From Bacteroides caccae (GTDB lineage Bacteria > Bacteroidota > Bacteroidia > Bacteroidales > Bacteroidaceae), in NCBI RefSeq assembly GCF_002222615.2, contig NZ_CP022412.2, forward strand, positions 1,302,001-1,366,000: a DNA stretch of 64,000 bases, read 5' to 3'. Both the position numbers and the translations under genes were made by a program. Below, piece after piece: positions 34,617-46,154 of the stretch (position 1 is its first letter; every line of letters begins with the position of its first letter). The notes under the pieces were generated by a model. That model did no database searches. It was not told where the DNA came from and worked only from the letters and a program-made list of their open reading frames with translations.

Positions 34617-35909
34617 TTATTGTTTCTTACCGAAAGAATCATCCAGCCGATTGCGAATCATCAATGAGGCTATAATGCCGGGTATGGTGCAAATACAGAC
34701 CCAGATAAAGAAACTGGTATATCCGATGTGTTCCTGTATCCAGCCTGCGGGCATTCCCGGAATCATCATGCCCAATGCCATAAATCCGGTTCCGATAGCA
34801 TAATGAGCAGTCTTGTGCTCGCCTTCCGCAATATAAATCAGATAAAGCATATAGGCAGTGAAACCAAAACCGTAGCCTAGCTGCTCAATGGCGACACAAA
34901 TAGATATTAGAATGAGGTTATCTGGGGTTGCTGCTGCCAACCAGATATATAACAGGTCGGGGAGATTAATCGCTAATGCCATGGGTAATATCCATTTTTT
35001 GAATCCGTCTTGGGAAACGAGCAAACCGCTGATGATTCCACCGAATAAGAGAGCTGCAACGCCTATGGTGCCATAAATCATTCCGACTGTTGTTGTAGAT
35101 AGAGCCAATCCTCCTTTTTCGATACTATCCAGAAGGAAAGGTGAGGCGATTTTGGCTAATTGAGATTCGCCCAGTCGGTAGGTGAGCAGGAAAAAGAACA
35201 TAAGACCTATATGTTTCTTCTGGAAAAAAGAGACAAAAGTTTTAAAGAAGTCTTCTAGCAGTTTGCTGGGTGTCAGGCCTTCCCGTTTGACGTCGGAATC
35301 GGGATAAGGGAGCATGAAACGATGATAGATAGTGAGTGCCAAAAATAGTCCTGCCATAAGATAGAAAGTAATGCTCCATGCCAGAGGTACATTATTTTGT
35401 AATGTTTCCAGCCAACCCGCCAACATCACAAGAACTCCTTGACCGAAAATACTGGCAAACCGGTAGAACGTATTCCGAAGACCTACAAAGAAGGATTGTT
35501 CCTTGTTATTGAGTCCGAGCATATAAAAACCGTCTGCTGCAATGTCATGAGTGGCGGAACTGAATGCCAGCAGCCAGAAAAAAGCCAGGGTGAATTGTAC
35601 GTAGTGTGTTGTCGGGATGAAAAAGGCAATACCGGCAAATCCGGCTGAGATAAATCCTTGCATGGTAATAATCCAGGCTCGTTTCGTTTTAATCAGATCA
35701 ACGAACGGGCTCCATAAGGGCTTGATAGTCCACGGCAGGTAAAGCCAGGAGGTGTAAAGAGCTATTTCTGTATTCGATAACCCCAGACGTTTATACATGA
35801 TGACAGCGATTGTCATTACTGCTACATAGGGAAGTCCTTCTGCAAAGTAGAGGGTTGGAATCCAGCTCCAAGGGTCTCTTTTCAGGGTTGGCGTTGTCAT
35901 GGTATTCAT
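34617..35909 (-). CDS. ampG: AmpG-like muropeptide permease
   Basis: The 430-residue major facilitator protein has about 12 transmembrane segments. AmpG hallmarks are WSWIPTLYFAEGLPYVAVM near the start, YTSWLYLPWTIKPLWSPFVD (about 54-73), FSSATHDIAADGFYM (about 126-140), and EQLGYGFGFTAYMLYLIYIA near 345. AmpG imports GlcNAc-anhydroMurNAc-peptides into the cytoplasm for recycling. It lies six bp after the SpoIID-like gene. The ATG at 35909 is used; 35900 is also possible. Confidence 0.88.
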   Translation of the reverse strand: MNTMTTPTLKRDPWSWIPTLYFAEGLPYVAVMTIAVIMYKRLGLSNTEIALYTSWLYLPWTIKPLWSPFVDLIKTKRAWIITMQGFISAGFAGIAFFIPTTHYVQFTLAFFWLLAFSSATHDIAADGFYMLGLNNKEQSFFVGLRNTFYRFASIFGQGVLVMLAGWLETLQNNVPLAWSITFYLMAGLFLALTIYHRFMLPYPDSDVKREGLTPSKLLEDFFKTFVSFFQKKHIGLMFFFLLTYRLGESQLAKIASPFLLDSIEKGGLALSTTTVGMIYGTIGVAALLFGGIISGLLVSQDGFKKWILPMALAINLPDLLYIWLAAATPDNLILISICVAIEQLGYGFGFTAYMLYLIYIAEGEHKTAHYAIGTGFMALGMMIPGMPAGWIQEHIGYTSFFIWVCICTIPGIIASLMIRNRLDDSFGKKQ

Positions 35910-35915
35910 TGGGTT

Positions 35916-37256
35916 CTATTTATATTGTTGCTCGATCGCACTACCGGGGTAGTAGTGGGATAGTATTTCTTTGTATTTATAGCCTTGTTCCCCCATTACG
36001 GCGGCACCGATCTGGCAAAGTCCCACGCCATGTCCCCAGCCGGATCCCGTGAGGATAAACCGGGAAGGGATTTCTTTTTCATCTTCTTTGTATTCTTTGT
36101 CCACAACGAAAGCGGAGCTATATAAGTGGGAAGATGATAGGGTACGACGGATCTCCAACTCTTTGCCGATGATGAGAGTGCGTAACGTTCCTACTATTTT
36201 CAATCGGACCAGCCGTCCTGAAGTTCCCCGTTCGACCGGAATCAAATCAATGATTTTTCCGAACTCGATTCCTGAACGTTTATGAATCAGTTCCGAGAGT
36301 TCTTGTTGGGAGTAGCAGACTCTCCAACGGTAAAAGTCTGTTGTTTCCTGGTCATAATTATTCAATACCTGACTCAACACTTGTTTGTTATGGGTGTTGC
36401 AAAAGGCCGTAGGAGAAGTACGTATCCATTTATCGGCTTCCGCTTCTTTTGTCAGGTCGGGAAGTCGCGTTTCTGTTTTACTATCCCGTTGCCCGATAAG
36501 ATAGGGATGCTTTACATTCTCCCAGCAGTTCTGGAATTCTTCGAAAGCGCCGCCGCAACATTTAGAGAAACGAGCGTCACAAATCTCTCCTTCATACATA
36601 AGTACTTCACCCCGTGTAGCAAAAACAGCTTCAATTGCCTGTGGAGTTGAGGTGCGTGTAATGCCTTGATAACGCTGGCAATGGTCATCGGCACATACAT
36701 CAAAGTTTTTGTGGGCTTCATGGTCGTACCATTTAATAAGTTGAGAGGGGAGAGTTGAAAGTTCAAAGTTGGCTGTGTTGTCTGGGTGCATAATAACTTT
36801 CAATTTCCCATTTGCAACTTTCAACTTATTAAGCAGCCAGCTTCGGGAAATAACGGCATGTGCTTTTAATAGCTCCAAAGAAGCTGTTGCACTCATCTCT
36901 GATGAAATCACGTTGGTGAGATAATCTTCAATAGGAATTATATTGATAGCAGTCAGTCTGTCATCTTCAACAATAATCTTCAGTTCACCTTTGAATCTTT
37001 GAACTTCTTTACGTTCCCAATGGAAGTTGATGCCTATGGTTACGTCTTGCAGTTCAAAGAAAGAAGAAGTATCTTGTTGGGGAGTGAAGGAGAGTTCGTC
37101 ATATTCTTTCTCCTGCCAACAGATTTTTCCTTTCCGATAGACAGCCTGTTGTATTCCGCAGATTGCTATTCCGTCAGAAGATATAAATTCTTTCGGGAAA
37201 GAGAATCCAATCTCTTTCCCGGAAAGAATACCGACTGTAATGACAGGCTCCTGCAT
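35916..37256 (-). CDS. SpoIID/LytB-domain protein, likely peptidoglycan-active
   Basis: The 446-residue protein has the SpoIID core: PIEDYLTNVISSEMSATASLELLKAHAVISRSW (108-140), with Glu120 equivalent to the catalytic Glu of SpoIID lytic transglycosylases, and the end motif GSGWGHGVGLCQIGAAVMGEQGY near 405-430. SpoIID enzymes cut glycan strands lacking stem peptides, giving anhydroMurNAc ends. No signal peptide is visible, so its location is unclear. Residues about 143-174 come from a 96-bp palindromic stretch that looks like an in-frame insert (see 36735-36830). In the salvage operon it could process imported or released wall fragments. Confidence 0.8.
   Translation of the reverse strand: MQEPVITVGILSGKEIGFSFPKEFISSDGIAICGIQQAVYRKGKICWQEKEYDELSFTPQQDTSSFFELQDVTIGINFHWERKEVQRFKGELKIIVEDDRLTAINIIPIEDYLTNVISSEMSATASLELLKAHAVISRSWLLNKLKVANGKLKVIMHPDNTANFELSTLPSQLIKWYDHEAHKNFDVCADDHCQRYQGITRTSTPQAIEAVFATRGEVLMYEGEICDARFSKCCGGAFEEFQNCWENVKHPYLIGQRDSKTETRLPDLTKEAEADKWIRTSPTAFCNTHNKQVLSQVLNNYDQETTDFYRWRVCYSQQELSELIHKRSGIEFGKIIDLIPVERGTSGRLVRLKIVGTLRTLIIGKELEIRRTLSSSHLYSSAFVVDKEYKEDEKEIPSRFILTGSGWGHGVGLCQIGAAVMGEQGYKYKEILSHYYPGSAIEQQYK
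36735..36830. repeat. 96-bp imperfect palindrome inside the SpoIID-like gene
   Basis: The ends AATAAGTTG (36735-36743) and CAACTTATT (36822-36830) are perfect inverted repeats. Further in, TTGAAAGTT pairs with AACTTTCAA. The stretch is 96 bp, exactly 32 codons, and stays open in the gene's frame. It is more A/T- and Lys/Asn/Leu-rich than its surroundings. A small repetitive element that landed in frame is the simplest reading. Confidence 0.6.
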
Positions 37257-37262
37257 AAAGTT

Positions 37263-39734
37263 TTACACTTCGTCTTTTCTGAATAATTCGTCACATAGGG
37301 TTTCAAACTGCTCCGGTGACAAACTAATTTCCTTGTAAATATCAATAATCTCTTTTGTGTTTAATTTATCCATATCCTCCTCTCTGATAATAGGGAAAAC
37401 ACCACCCATTTCTGCAACAGCAGGACTTATTAACAATCCTTTTTCCCCTTGGTTATAGTAACAGTCGGGACGATGTTTGGAACGTAGGAAAATGACGCAA
37501 TTCCAAGCTACCACTTCATCATCTTCGCCATGCTTTGTACTGTCAATTGCATACCAAGCTATTATATTGATTAAAGGTTCTTTACCGTAAAAGGTAGAGA
37601 GGATGTTGTAGATATTCTCGAATTTCTCTATTAATTCAGACCTGAGAATTGATGCTAGACCAATGCTGGTTATAAAAGTATTGTTTGCATAGCTATTTAC
37701 GATAGCCGGGACATCGTCGAAGTCTGTTTGTTCTATTATATCGTTCAGAAAATCCTTGAAAAAGGGAGTAGATAAACTTTCCTCTTTTCCTGCTGCTTGG
37801 AAGTGCATGTGGTCAGGAGCAGAAGCACCGCACTCCGGGCCGTTATAGAGTATATAGAAGTCTATCATATTTTCGGCTAAGTGAAGCATATCTTCAAAAC
37901 GTCCTTTAATGCTTTGTGAGGTATGTTCCTTGTCGATGATTGTCAAGTGCCGCTGAAAAATGGGGTAAGGGTTGAGGCATATCTCATAATGTCCGAACGG
38001 CAAACTGGTTTGTTCTGCAGGGCGATTCTTTTCGCATAAGAAACATGGTCTTTCCTGAATGGAGCGGGTATCCGTTTTTGCCATAGTGGAGAGGGCGCGT
38101 TGAGGGTTGGGGAAAATTCGGAACACCATTTCAATATCATCTTCTTCGACTTCCAGTTCTTTTGCTTTTTCCAGATTTTCTTCCAGTGCCTCATAATTCT
38201 TTTTCGCGAGTTCCCAGTTTTCTTTCTGATCTTCTATCATTTCTTCTACAAGCTCCTGAAAATCTTCATCAATCGTATGCATCTGAATTCTGCTTTGTAT
38301 TTCCCAAGTGCGGATTCTGTCTTTATAAAAGTTGTTCTGATTGACTTTTTCAATACTTAATGCGGCATCTGAATTACCTTCCCAACGTCGGCAAAGGTAT
38401 ATTATATCATAGATACGTCCGATCTTATAATCGCGTGAAATGTTTAATCCTATGGCATAATCTTCACCGTAGCTGGTGTTTGGAAATTTGATGTTACGAA
38501 TGATAGGGGTATAGAAAGCACGTGGAGCGCCCAAACCATTGATGCGTAAAGCATTGTTTTTTCCGTTCTCCAATGTCCATTCTTTATGGTCAATGATGCC
38601 GGGGGCTATTTCGTTCAAGTGGAAATCGGTCATTAGATACGTTCCTATCACCATTGCGCAGCTTTCCTTATAAAAAGTATCCACGATTTTCTGGATTGTA
38701 TGTTCGTCTTTATATAAGTCGTCGCTATCTAACTGTATGGCGAACTTTCCGCATTTCTCGTGATGTACACCCTTGTTCCAGCAGCCGCCTATACCTAAAT
38801 CATTCTCTTGGGGAATGAAATGAATCAATCTTTTGTCTGCGCTTAGTTCCTGAAGCGCTTCGGTAGTTCCGTCGGTCGAATGATTGTCGATAACGATAAC
38901 GTTGAAAGGAAAGGTAGTCTGTTGGTTTAAAGCAGAGCTGACTGCATCACGAATAGTATGAATACGATTGCGGACAGGGATGATTACGGATACTTCAAAT
39001 TCAAAGGTCTCGTTGCAAAGATTGACTGTCCGTGAAGAAGAAGGCATTAAGTAGGCATCAATGCATTTCAGATATTCTGTGCAAGCAGCTTCCATTTCGA
39101 GCTGTACTTCCCGATTTTTGGGATCTACATAGTCGAATTGTTTCTCTCCGCTTTTTCTGGTATCAGTTTCAACTTCGGTATATAAATATTCGTTAATGTG
39201 TATAATGGAATAGTTGACAGCTATGAATAAGCGCATATTATATAGTCCTGCATATTGATATCTTTTGTACAGTTTATCCGCTGTGTAAGTGAATGCGGAA
39301 GTGCTGAATAAAAGTATGGAACCGAAGTCGAAATCATCTCGAACACTTCCCAATTGGTAATCAATGACGGGTGCTTGTTTTAGTTCTTCATGAATCTGTT
39401 GATAGCGGTCGGCATATACTATTCCATTTTTCTTGTTGTTCTCCATAACTTGCACCATGCGTTCCAATGCATATAATCCCAACTTTAATGGAGTTTGTTT
39501 GGTGTACAACAGAATGTAGTCTGTACTTGCATGAGCTGCGATTGTTTTCATCGTACTTGTGGAGTAAAGCCCATCGATAGGGAGCCATTCACAATCCGGG
39601 AGACATTTCTTACCGGGAGCAGAACCTAATAAATAGATTTTATCTACTAGCTCTGACGCTTGTAATTCTTTCACTGTTTGCATTGTATCTTCCGAAGTGC
39701 CGAAAGGTATAAAGCAATTGATTCTTTTTTTCAT
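37263..39734 (-). CDS. GT2 glycosyltransferase fused to a HIT-like (DUF4922) domain
   Basis: The ATG at 39734 ([12 protein letters not shown]) is chosen over 39800 because it avoids overlap with the symporter gene and fits the domain start. The protein has 823 residues: an N-terminal nucleotidyl/glycosyltransferase-like part (about 1-225), a GT2 domain (about 245-470: [30 protein letters not shown]), a charged coiled-coil segment (about 490-545), and a C-terminal domain with CFLC and the HIT-like motif PDHMHFQAA (about 640), resembling DUF4922 and ATP adenylyl/GDP-hexose phosphorylases. It could couple sugar transfer with nucleotide-sugar turnover, but no substrate is known. It lies between symporter and SpoIID-like genes, gaps 14 and 6 bp. 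Confidence 0.75.
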   Translation of the reverse strand: MKKRINCFIPFGTSEDTMQTVKELQASELVDKIYLLGSAPGKKCLPDCEWLPIDGLYSTSTMKTIAAHASTDYILLYTKQTPLKLGLYALERMVQVMENNKKNGIVYADRYQQIHEELKQAPVIDYQLGSVRDDFDFGSILLFSTSAFTYTADKLYKRYQYAGLYNMRLFIAVNYSIIHINEYLYTEVETDTRKSGEKQFDYVDPKNREVQLEMEAACTEYLKCIDAYLMPSSSRTVNLCNETFEFEVSVIIPVRNRIHTIRDAVSSALNQQTTFPFNVIVIDNHSTDGTTEALQELSADKRLIHFIPQENDLGIGGCWNKGVHHEKCGKFAIQLDSDDLYKDEHTIQKIVDTFYKESCAMVIGTYLMTDFHLNEIAPGIIDHKEWTLENGKNNALRINGLGAPRAFYTPIIRNIKFPNTSYGEDYAIGLNISRDYKIGRIYDIIYLCRRWEGNSDAALSIEKVNQNNFYKDRIRTWEIQSRIQMHTIDEDFQELVEEMIEDQKENWELAKKNYEALEENLEKAKELEVEEDDIEMVFRIFPNPQRALSTMAKTDTRSIQERPCFLCEKNRPAEQTSLPFGHYEICLNPYPIFQRHLTIIDKEHTSQSIKGRFEDMLHLAENMIDFYILYNGPECGASAPDHMHFQAAGKEESLSTPFFKDFLNDIIEQTDFDDVPAIVNSYANNTFITSIGLASILRSELIEKFENIYNILSTFYGKEPLINIIAWYAIDSTKHGEDDEVVAWNCVIFLRSKHRPDCYYNQGEKGLLISPAVAEMGGVFPIIREEDMDKLNTKEIIDIYKEISLSPEQFETLCDELFRKDEV

Positions 39735-39748
39735 TTTGCTAATTGGTA

Positions 39749-41221
39749 TTAAAGAGCTGTCGTATTGTTTATGGTTGATTTCTTTCGAATAAGGAAGCAA
39801 AGCCCGGTGAAAGTAAATGCAGCGTTAAATAATAGCAGTTCGTAACTGATTTGATAACCGTTGAACCATGCTTCCGAATTTCTTTGCAGGATATAGCAGA
39901 GGACAGGGGAAGCGATAGCTATCGGCGGGATATATTTATCGTAAATTTGTTTCTTGGTAAAGATACCGAAGGCGAACAATCCGAGAATAGGACCATACGT
40001 GTAACTGGCTAATGTATAAATCGCATCAATGACGCTGGTATTATTCAGCAGGTTGAAAACGAAAATAATGATTCCCATAACGATTGCCATGCCGATATGT
40101 ACGTGCTTGCGTATCTTGCTGAGAGCGGCCTCCCCTTTTTTCTGTGCATTCAGAATATCGACAGTGAAAGAGGTGGTCAGTGCGGTTAATGCCGAGCCGG
40201 CAGCCGAGTAGGCGGAAGCTATTAATCCGATGATGAATAGGATACCGACTATACCCGGAAAGTAGTTTCCCGTGGCAATCATAGGGAATATCTCATCACT
40301 CTTATCCGGATTCTTAATGCCTTGTTGCGCTGTGAATGTATAGAGTAATACCCCTAACATCAGGAAAAGCAGAATCACGAAGAATTGTGAGATGCCGCTT
40401 GTAATCATGTTCTTTTGAGAATCCCGGAAGTTCTTGCAACTAAGATTACGTTGCATCATGTCCTGGTCGAGTCCGTTCATGGCAATGACGGTAAATACAC
40501 CCGCCAGAAATTGTTTGAAGAAATATCGCTTGTCATTCACATCATCGAAAAAGAATGTCTTGGAGAAATCACTGTCCGATAGGGTAGTGACTAAGCTGTT
40601 AAAATTCAGGTGCAGGCTCGAAGCTATATAATAAATGCACAGGACAACAGAAACAACGAGACAGAATGTTTTGAGTACATCTGTCCATATCAGTGATTTC
40701 ACACCTCCCCGGAATGTATAGAGCCACACAATAAATACGGTGAGAATGACGTTCAGCAGGAAAGGGAGGTGAAAGGGCTCGAAAATGAGCAGTTGCAGTG
40801 TCAGACAAACGAGGAATAGCCGTACGGCTGCCCCCAACATCTTTGAGATAAAGAAAAACCATGCGCCTGTCTTATAAGACGAGGAGCCGAACCTGTTCTC
40901 CAAATATTCGTAAATGGATACCAAATTCATGCGGTAGAAAAGCGGGACGAGCACAAACGCTATGATAATTTGCCCGACGATGAATCCCAATACCATTTGT
41001 AGATAGGAAAAACTGCTGGCTTGCACCATGCCCGGAACAGAAACGAAAGTAACTCCGGAGATGGTGGAGCCGATCATGGCAAAAGCGACGATATACCATG
41101 CCGATTTATGGTTTCCTACGAAGAAACCTTCATTATCGGCCTTGTGTCCTGCTATATAAGAGATTGTGAACAGGATTGCGAAGTATGCCACGATAGTAAC
41201 GGACAAAACGATTGGACTCAT
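39749..41221 (-). CDS. Sodium:solute symporter (SSS family)
   Basis: The 490-residue inner-membrane protein has about 13 transmembrane segments. Typical SSS features are [35 protein letters not shown] near residues 25-60 and [21 protein letters not shown] near 330-350 in the sodium-site helices. The family imports sugars, sialic acid, amino acids and others with sodium; this member's substrate is unknown. It sits between the fucosidase (34 bp upstream) and the GT2/HIT fusion, so a released sugar or a wall fragment is a fair guess. Confidence 0.88.
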   Translation of the reverse strand: MSPIVLSVTIVAYFAILFTISYIAGHKADNEGFFVGNHKSAWYIVAFAMIGSTISGVTFVSVPGMVQASSFSYLQMVLGFIVGQIIIAFVLVPLFYRMNLVSIYEYLENRFGSSSYKTGAWFFFISKMLGAAVRLFLVCLTLQLLIFEPFHLPFLLNVILTVFIVWLYTFRGGVKSLIWTDVLKTFCLVVSVVLCIYYIASSLHLNFNSLVTTLSDSDFSKTFFFDDVNDKRYFFKQFLAGVFTVIAMNGLDQDMMQRNLSCKNFRDSQKNMITSGISQFFVILLFLMLGVLLYTFTAQQGIKNPDKSDEIFPMIATGNYFPGIVGILFIIGLIASAYSAAGSALTALTTSFTVDILNAQKKGEAALSKIRKHVHIGMAIVMGIIIFVFNLLNNTSVIDAIYTLASYTYGPILGLFAFGIFTKKQIYDKYIPPIAIASPVLCYILQRNSEAWFNGYQISYELLLFNAAFTFTGLCFLIRKKSTINNTTAL

Positions 41222-41255
41222 ATCTACTGTTTAAAGGATTCGATTCGTTTCGCAC

Positions 41256-42701
<1,446 letters not shown>

Positions 42702-42754
42702 GATATATATGTGATTAGATGTTGTTTTATACTTTACATTTATTGGCTTTGCTG

Positions 42755-42762
42755 CAAAGATA
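42755..42762 (-). promoter_or_regulatory. -7 element before the GH29 gene
   Basis: TATCTTTG on the minus strand fits TAnnTTTG and lies 53 bp before the start at 42701. It may drive the whole fucosidase-to-murQ block. No clear TTTG is seen at the right distance. Confidence 0.5.
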
Positions 42763-42882
42763 GGGATTAGTTTGTAATTGTGGTAATATTTTTGGATTGT
42801 AAAAATTGAGGTTTCTCATTTCGCTCTTTATTTAGACTCTGTTTGGAGGATTGAATATAGACATTTATCATAGAAACCCTGA

Positions 42883-44178
42883 TTATTCTTGTGTATTCTT
42901 TATTCCGGGTGTTCCTCCTGTCGGGTCTTTGGAAGAATGCCAGTTAGCTTGCTTTGAAGATACTAAGTCCGGTGATTTCTTTTCGAGAGAGATACCTTGG
43001 TTCCTTTTGTTACCGGAACTATGCATTGACTCAAGATAGCTGCACTTGTCGATCATTCGGGGATTTTCTTCGTTAGTCATTATAGCCAAGTGGCTGTCTT
43101 CATTAGTCAACTTCGGGAAGTTGGGAATCTCTATAATGGTTTCTCCGTTTACTTTATGCTTTTTTCTAAGTGCGGCGGCAGATTTGGTCAGGCATATATA
43201 TCCGTGGGAAGAAATGCAGATGTTTTGATTGTTGTCCGGGTGTTTCAAGACTACCGTTGTCTTGGTTTCTGTTGAGCCGTTATCTGTGTCGATATATCTT
43301 AGAAGTTTTAATGCCGGAATAGAAATACCGTTGTTACCCGGATTATAAAACTCTATGTATTCCGCACCGTCTGTTGCATTGTCATACATGATTTCGTTGA
43401 ATGATAATATATCCTTGACTTCTTCCGGATAATCAGGCAGAACCGGATCTTCGGGAACATCAGGTTTATCTGGCTCATCAGGTGTTTCAGTAGGTTTGGT
43501 AGTAGTCTCCACATCATTGGACAATTGTATATGGTGGAATGTGAAACCTTTACAACGTGTCTTGGTATAAATACAGTATATTCCACAATAAAGAGAAGTC
43601 AGAATGCTGTTGTCTTTTACTTGCTTTTCTTTGGTGTATTCATTTTCTGATTCCAGTCGTGTCCAGAAAGTCCAGTAACCATTGTTATCACATTCCACTT
43701 TTATGTATAACTTGGGTGAGTTGTTTCCTTTCATCACTTCCCTTCCCGAAGCCAACAGCTTGGGTTGTTCTCCGTTCTGCCGGTAAAGGGCAACGTTGTC
43801 TTTGGCTCCTCCTATTTGGATATAGTAACCGTTTACGTTGCCGGAGAGTACATTTGAAGAAGAAGTCAGGTAAAATCGAGCATAATTGTTGGCGGAAGGA
43901 TTGAATGTAAGGCGAACTCCGAACTCCCAACGGGTATTCTTTACGGAGTTGGAAGGTATAGTGACATAAGCGGTTCCTGCATTTTCTTGCGGATCGTTCA
44001 GGCGCAGTCCTTCTTTAGAGTTGATTGTGAATTTATCTGTTTCTCCTTCCCAGGGCAGTTCGGATGTAGTATTATCTTCTTCTGGATTTCCCTCATCTTC
44101 ATCGTCGGCGGGAAGCGAACAATTATAGAATAAGACAATAAAGATACTTAGAAACGTGAAAGTCTTACAAATTCTCAT
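42883..44178 (-). CDS. Lamin-tail-domain lipoprotein
   Basis: The 431-residue protein has a lipobox (Phe-Tyr-Asn-Cys20) and an acidic linker. A laminin-G/concanavalin-like beta-sandwich (about 45-225), a Pro/Asp/Glu-rich hinge (about 228-258) and a C-terminal lamin-tail domain (about 265-425: LSFNEIMYDNATDGAEYIEFYNPGNNGI) follow. Lamin-tail domains in bacteria are thought to bind nucleic acids, membranes or other proteins outside the cell. It has its own promoter at 44266-44296. Confidence 0.78.
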   Translation of the reverse strand: MRICKTFTFLSIFIVLFYNCSLPADDEDEGNPEEDNTTSELPWEGETDKFTINSKEGLRLNDPQENAGTAYVTIPSNSVKNTRWEFGVRLTFNPSANNYARFYLTSSSNVLSGNVNGYYIQIGGAKDNVALYRQNGEQPKLLASGREVMKGNNSPKLYIKVECDNNGYWTFWTRLESENEYTKEKQVKDNSILTSLYCGIYCIYTKTRCKGFTFHHIQLSNDVETTTKPTETPDEPDKPDVPEDPVLPDYPEEVKDILSFNEIMYDNATDGAEYIEFYNPGNNGISIPALKLLRYIDTDNGSTETKTTVVLKHPDNNQNICISSHGYICLTKSAAALRKKHKVNGETIIEIPNFPKLTNEDSHLAIMTNEENPRMIDKCSYLESMHSSGNKRNQGISLEKKSPDLVSSKQANWHSSKDPTGGTPGIKNTQE

Positions 44179-44265
44179 ACGGTTTTGTATAAAGTCATTT
44201 TATTTAACCGTATTTGTTTGTGAATAACGCAGAGACAATTGCGGCTTATCTTATGATTACGGGGA

Positions 44266-44296
44266 CAAAGGTATGGCTTTCTGTTGAATAAAGAAA
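44266..44296 (-). promoter_or_regulatory. Promoter of the lamin-tail lipoprotein gene
   Basis: On the minus strand TTTC (44293-44296) is followed after 19 bp by TACCTTTG (44266-44273), a perfect -7 match. The start at 44178 is about 85 bp downstream. Confidence 0.6.
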
Positions 44297-44394
44297 AAAA
44301 ATCGTCTATTGTTTTAAGTGGAATTTAGAAATAATAATCAAGGACTGCCGGGGGCCATTCTGTTTTATAGGCTTCCGGTAATCTCTGATTCATT

Positions 44395-44835
44395 TTATTT
44401 ATAGGTAACATTAAAAGACTGTTTGAAGCGGGGCATTACATATTTATCCGTATAGGAAGTGAATGTTATGCCGGGCATTTTCAAGTCTACGCGTCCGAAC
44501 ATGGACTCCAACAGAGGGTACAGCCTGATAGATGGGGTATTTATATCGGTAGGGACATTTCGGAAGTTGAAGTTCTCCGTCTGTACTATCTTGGGAGTAA
44601 CGGTTACTCCGTTGAGAGTGTCCGGAAAACGCTCGTCGGACATCAACCGGCGGAAATAAAACATGGACAGGATACTGGCGAATACTGTTTCCGAATAAAT
44701 ATTTCCGGTGAGGTCACAGCGTACGGTTCCTTTCTCTTCCTCTTGCTCCATCATGACGAAGTCACCGATCACGGAACTGCATAGCGTAAAGGAAATCTTC
44801 TCCGGCTTTACGACAAAGAAATTGTGTAGCGCCAC
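44395..44835 (-). CDS. Unrecognised 146-residue protein, possibly 5'-truncated
   Basis: The frame begins at a GTG (44835) and no ATG is available before an in-frame stop about 40 bp upstream. The protein (MALHNFFVVKPEKISF...) has no recognisable domain or clear signal peptide. Upstream codons in the same frame are hydrophobic, so the true start may be a rare codon or the 5' end may be lost. I do not recognise its family. Confidence 0.5.
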   Translation of the reverse strand: MALHNFFVVKPEKISFTLCSSVIGDFVMMEQEEEKGTVRCDLTGNIYSETVFASILSMFYFRRLMSDERFPDTLNGVTVTPKIVQTENFNFRNVPTDINTPSIRLYPLLESMFGRVDLKMPGITFTSYTDKYVMPRFKQSFNVTYK

Positions 44836-45011
44836 GGTAACTGCCAGAGAAGCAGGAATGCAATGGTTACGTTAATTTATTTGCTTAATTGATTTCGAGA
44901 AAAACTATATATATCTTGTCTTTAATATTATTATTTACTACTTTTGATATACATTTTTAGATAGATACGGCATATTATCCACAAAACAATCTTCTTAGAA
45001 TAAATTCAAAG

Positions 45012-45413
45012 TTGGAGAGCAACGAACTTTTTCATAAATTGTTTCATGCGTACCAGTATCGAAAGGAGAAGAACATCACTTCATTCTGTAATGCGAAAAT
45101 GAATCATGAAATTGAGGCACATTTTGCGCAATACTGTTATTTATTAAAGAGTGAGGATGATGCTCCAGGATGGTCGTTTGCGGCTGAGCATGCAGACAAT
45201 CGAGGCATAGCGATACAGATGTTAAGTACATATATTAACAATAAAAGGAGATTACTACCTGATATGTCACCGGAATATGTGAATGGTCTTATTGAAAATA
45301 ATATTGTAAATGTTTTTAGAAAAACTGATGCCTATAAAGATTATCCATATGACAATAGTCGTGGTGTGGAATTTGATTTTGAAAATTTAAGAGAAATAGC
45401 TAAAAATTGTTGA
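45012..45413 (+). CDS. Unrecognised AT-rich 133-residue protein
   Basis: The TTG at 45012 is the only plausible start; the frame stays open upstream to 44961 without ATG. The protein (SNELFHKLFHAYQYRKEKN...) is cytoplasmic, rich in Asn, Tyr and charged residues, and has no domain I recognise. DNA is clearly more AT-rich than the flanks. Its stop is one base before the next start, so the two form a pair, as in toxin/immunity or effector/immunity sets, but this is inference. It may be the tail of a longer, eroded gene. Confidence 0.5.
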   Translation: MESNELFHKLFHAYQYRKEKNITSFCNAKMNHEIEAHFAQYCYLLKSEDDAPGWSFAAEHADNRGIAIQMLSTYINNKRRLLPDMSPEYVNGLIENNIVNVFRKTDAYKDYPYDNSRGVEFDFENLREIAKNC

Positions 45414-45414
45414 T

Positions 45415-45954
45415 ATGAGAAAAAAAGTAATAGTCCTAGTTAGTTTGTTATTTGTGCTAGTTGATATGTATGCACAAACATTTTATTATGATACTACTCA
45501 GGTGTTTTATGCTCAGCGTTATGTTTGTGATGTAACACAAGAATCCAAGTCTGTAAGGCTATATAGTAAAAGTAATAAGTTTACAGAAGTTGAAGCTGTC
45601 AATAAAGAAACGGGCGCAGAAATGACTGATGCTGAAAGAAAAGAGGCAAACTTTGTAGATGATAGTCAGTTATGGGGAAAATGTTTGTCTATTTTGAATG
45701 AATCTTTTTCTGAAGAGGAGAGAACGCGGGTACAAGGTTGCAAATTTATAATAATACTGCGTGTTGATACTAACACAGGAATAATACGTGATGTAGAATA
45801 TCGTTTTCCGGCTGTTAGTATGCTTGCAACAGTACCGGTTTCTGTTTATCAAGAAATGGAAATAAAGTTGAAAAAGGAAATAGTCTTTAATATAACGGAA
45901 AAAGGAAAAAGGTTCAATTATATTCCTTTTGTGTGGGCTCATACTGTGAAATAG
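45415..45954 (+). CDS. Secreted small protein, DUF5043-like
   Basis: The 179-residue protein has a signal peptide (MRKKVIVLVSLLFVLVDMYAQ, cleavage after Ala20). The mature part starts with an aromatic-rich segment (TFYYDTTQVFYAQRY) and contains VRLYSKSNKFTEVEAV. This resembles the Bacteroides-specific DUF5043 family, though I am not certain. It follows the 133-residue gene after one base. Function is unknown; AT-rich composition suggests transfer. Confidence 0.6.
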   Translation: MRKKVIVLVSLLFVLVDMYAQTFYYDTTQVFYAQRYVCDVTQESKSVRLYSKSNKFTEVEAVNKETGAEMTDAERKEANFVDDSQLWGKCLSILNESFSEEERTRVQGCKFIIILRVDTNTGIIRDVEYRFPAVSMLATVPVSVYQEMEIKLKKEIVFNITEKGKRFNYIPFVWAHTVK

Positions 45955-46056
45955 AATACTAATATTAAAAAATGGTGTGTAATAATAAGAAAAACAGTAA
46001 GTTACTCCCGTTTTCGTCGTCAATTGTATTTTCGAGGGAATGCTTAAAGATGTAAA

Positions 46057-46089
46057 AAGGCAACTAATTCATAGCGAATTAGTTGCCTT
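46057..46089 (-). terminator. Rho-independent terminator of asd
   Basis: Perfect 14-bp arms (46057-46070 and 46076-46089) with a 5-base loop are followed on the minus strand by a T run (CCTTTTTACA). It lies about 65 bp after the asd stop. Confidence 0.85.
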
Positions 46090-46154
46090 GCATTTTCTTA
46101 TTTTAGGAATATCCCTAAGTCGATCATTTGGATATCCTTAGGCTTTATGCCTTC

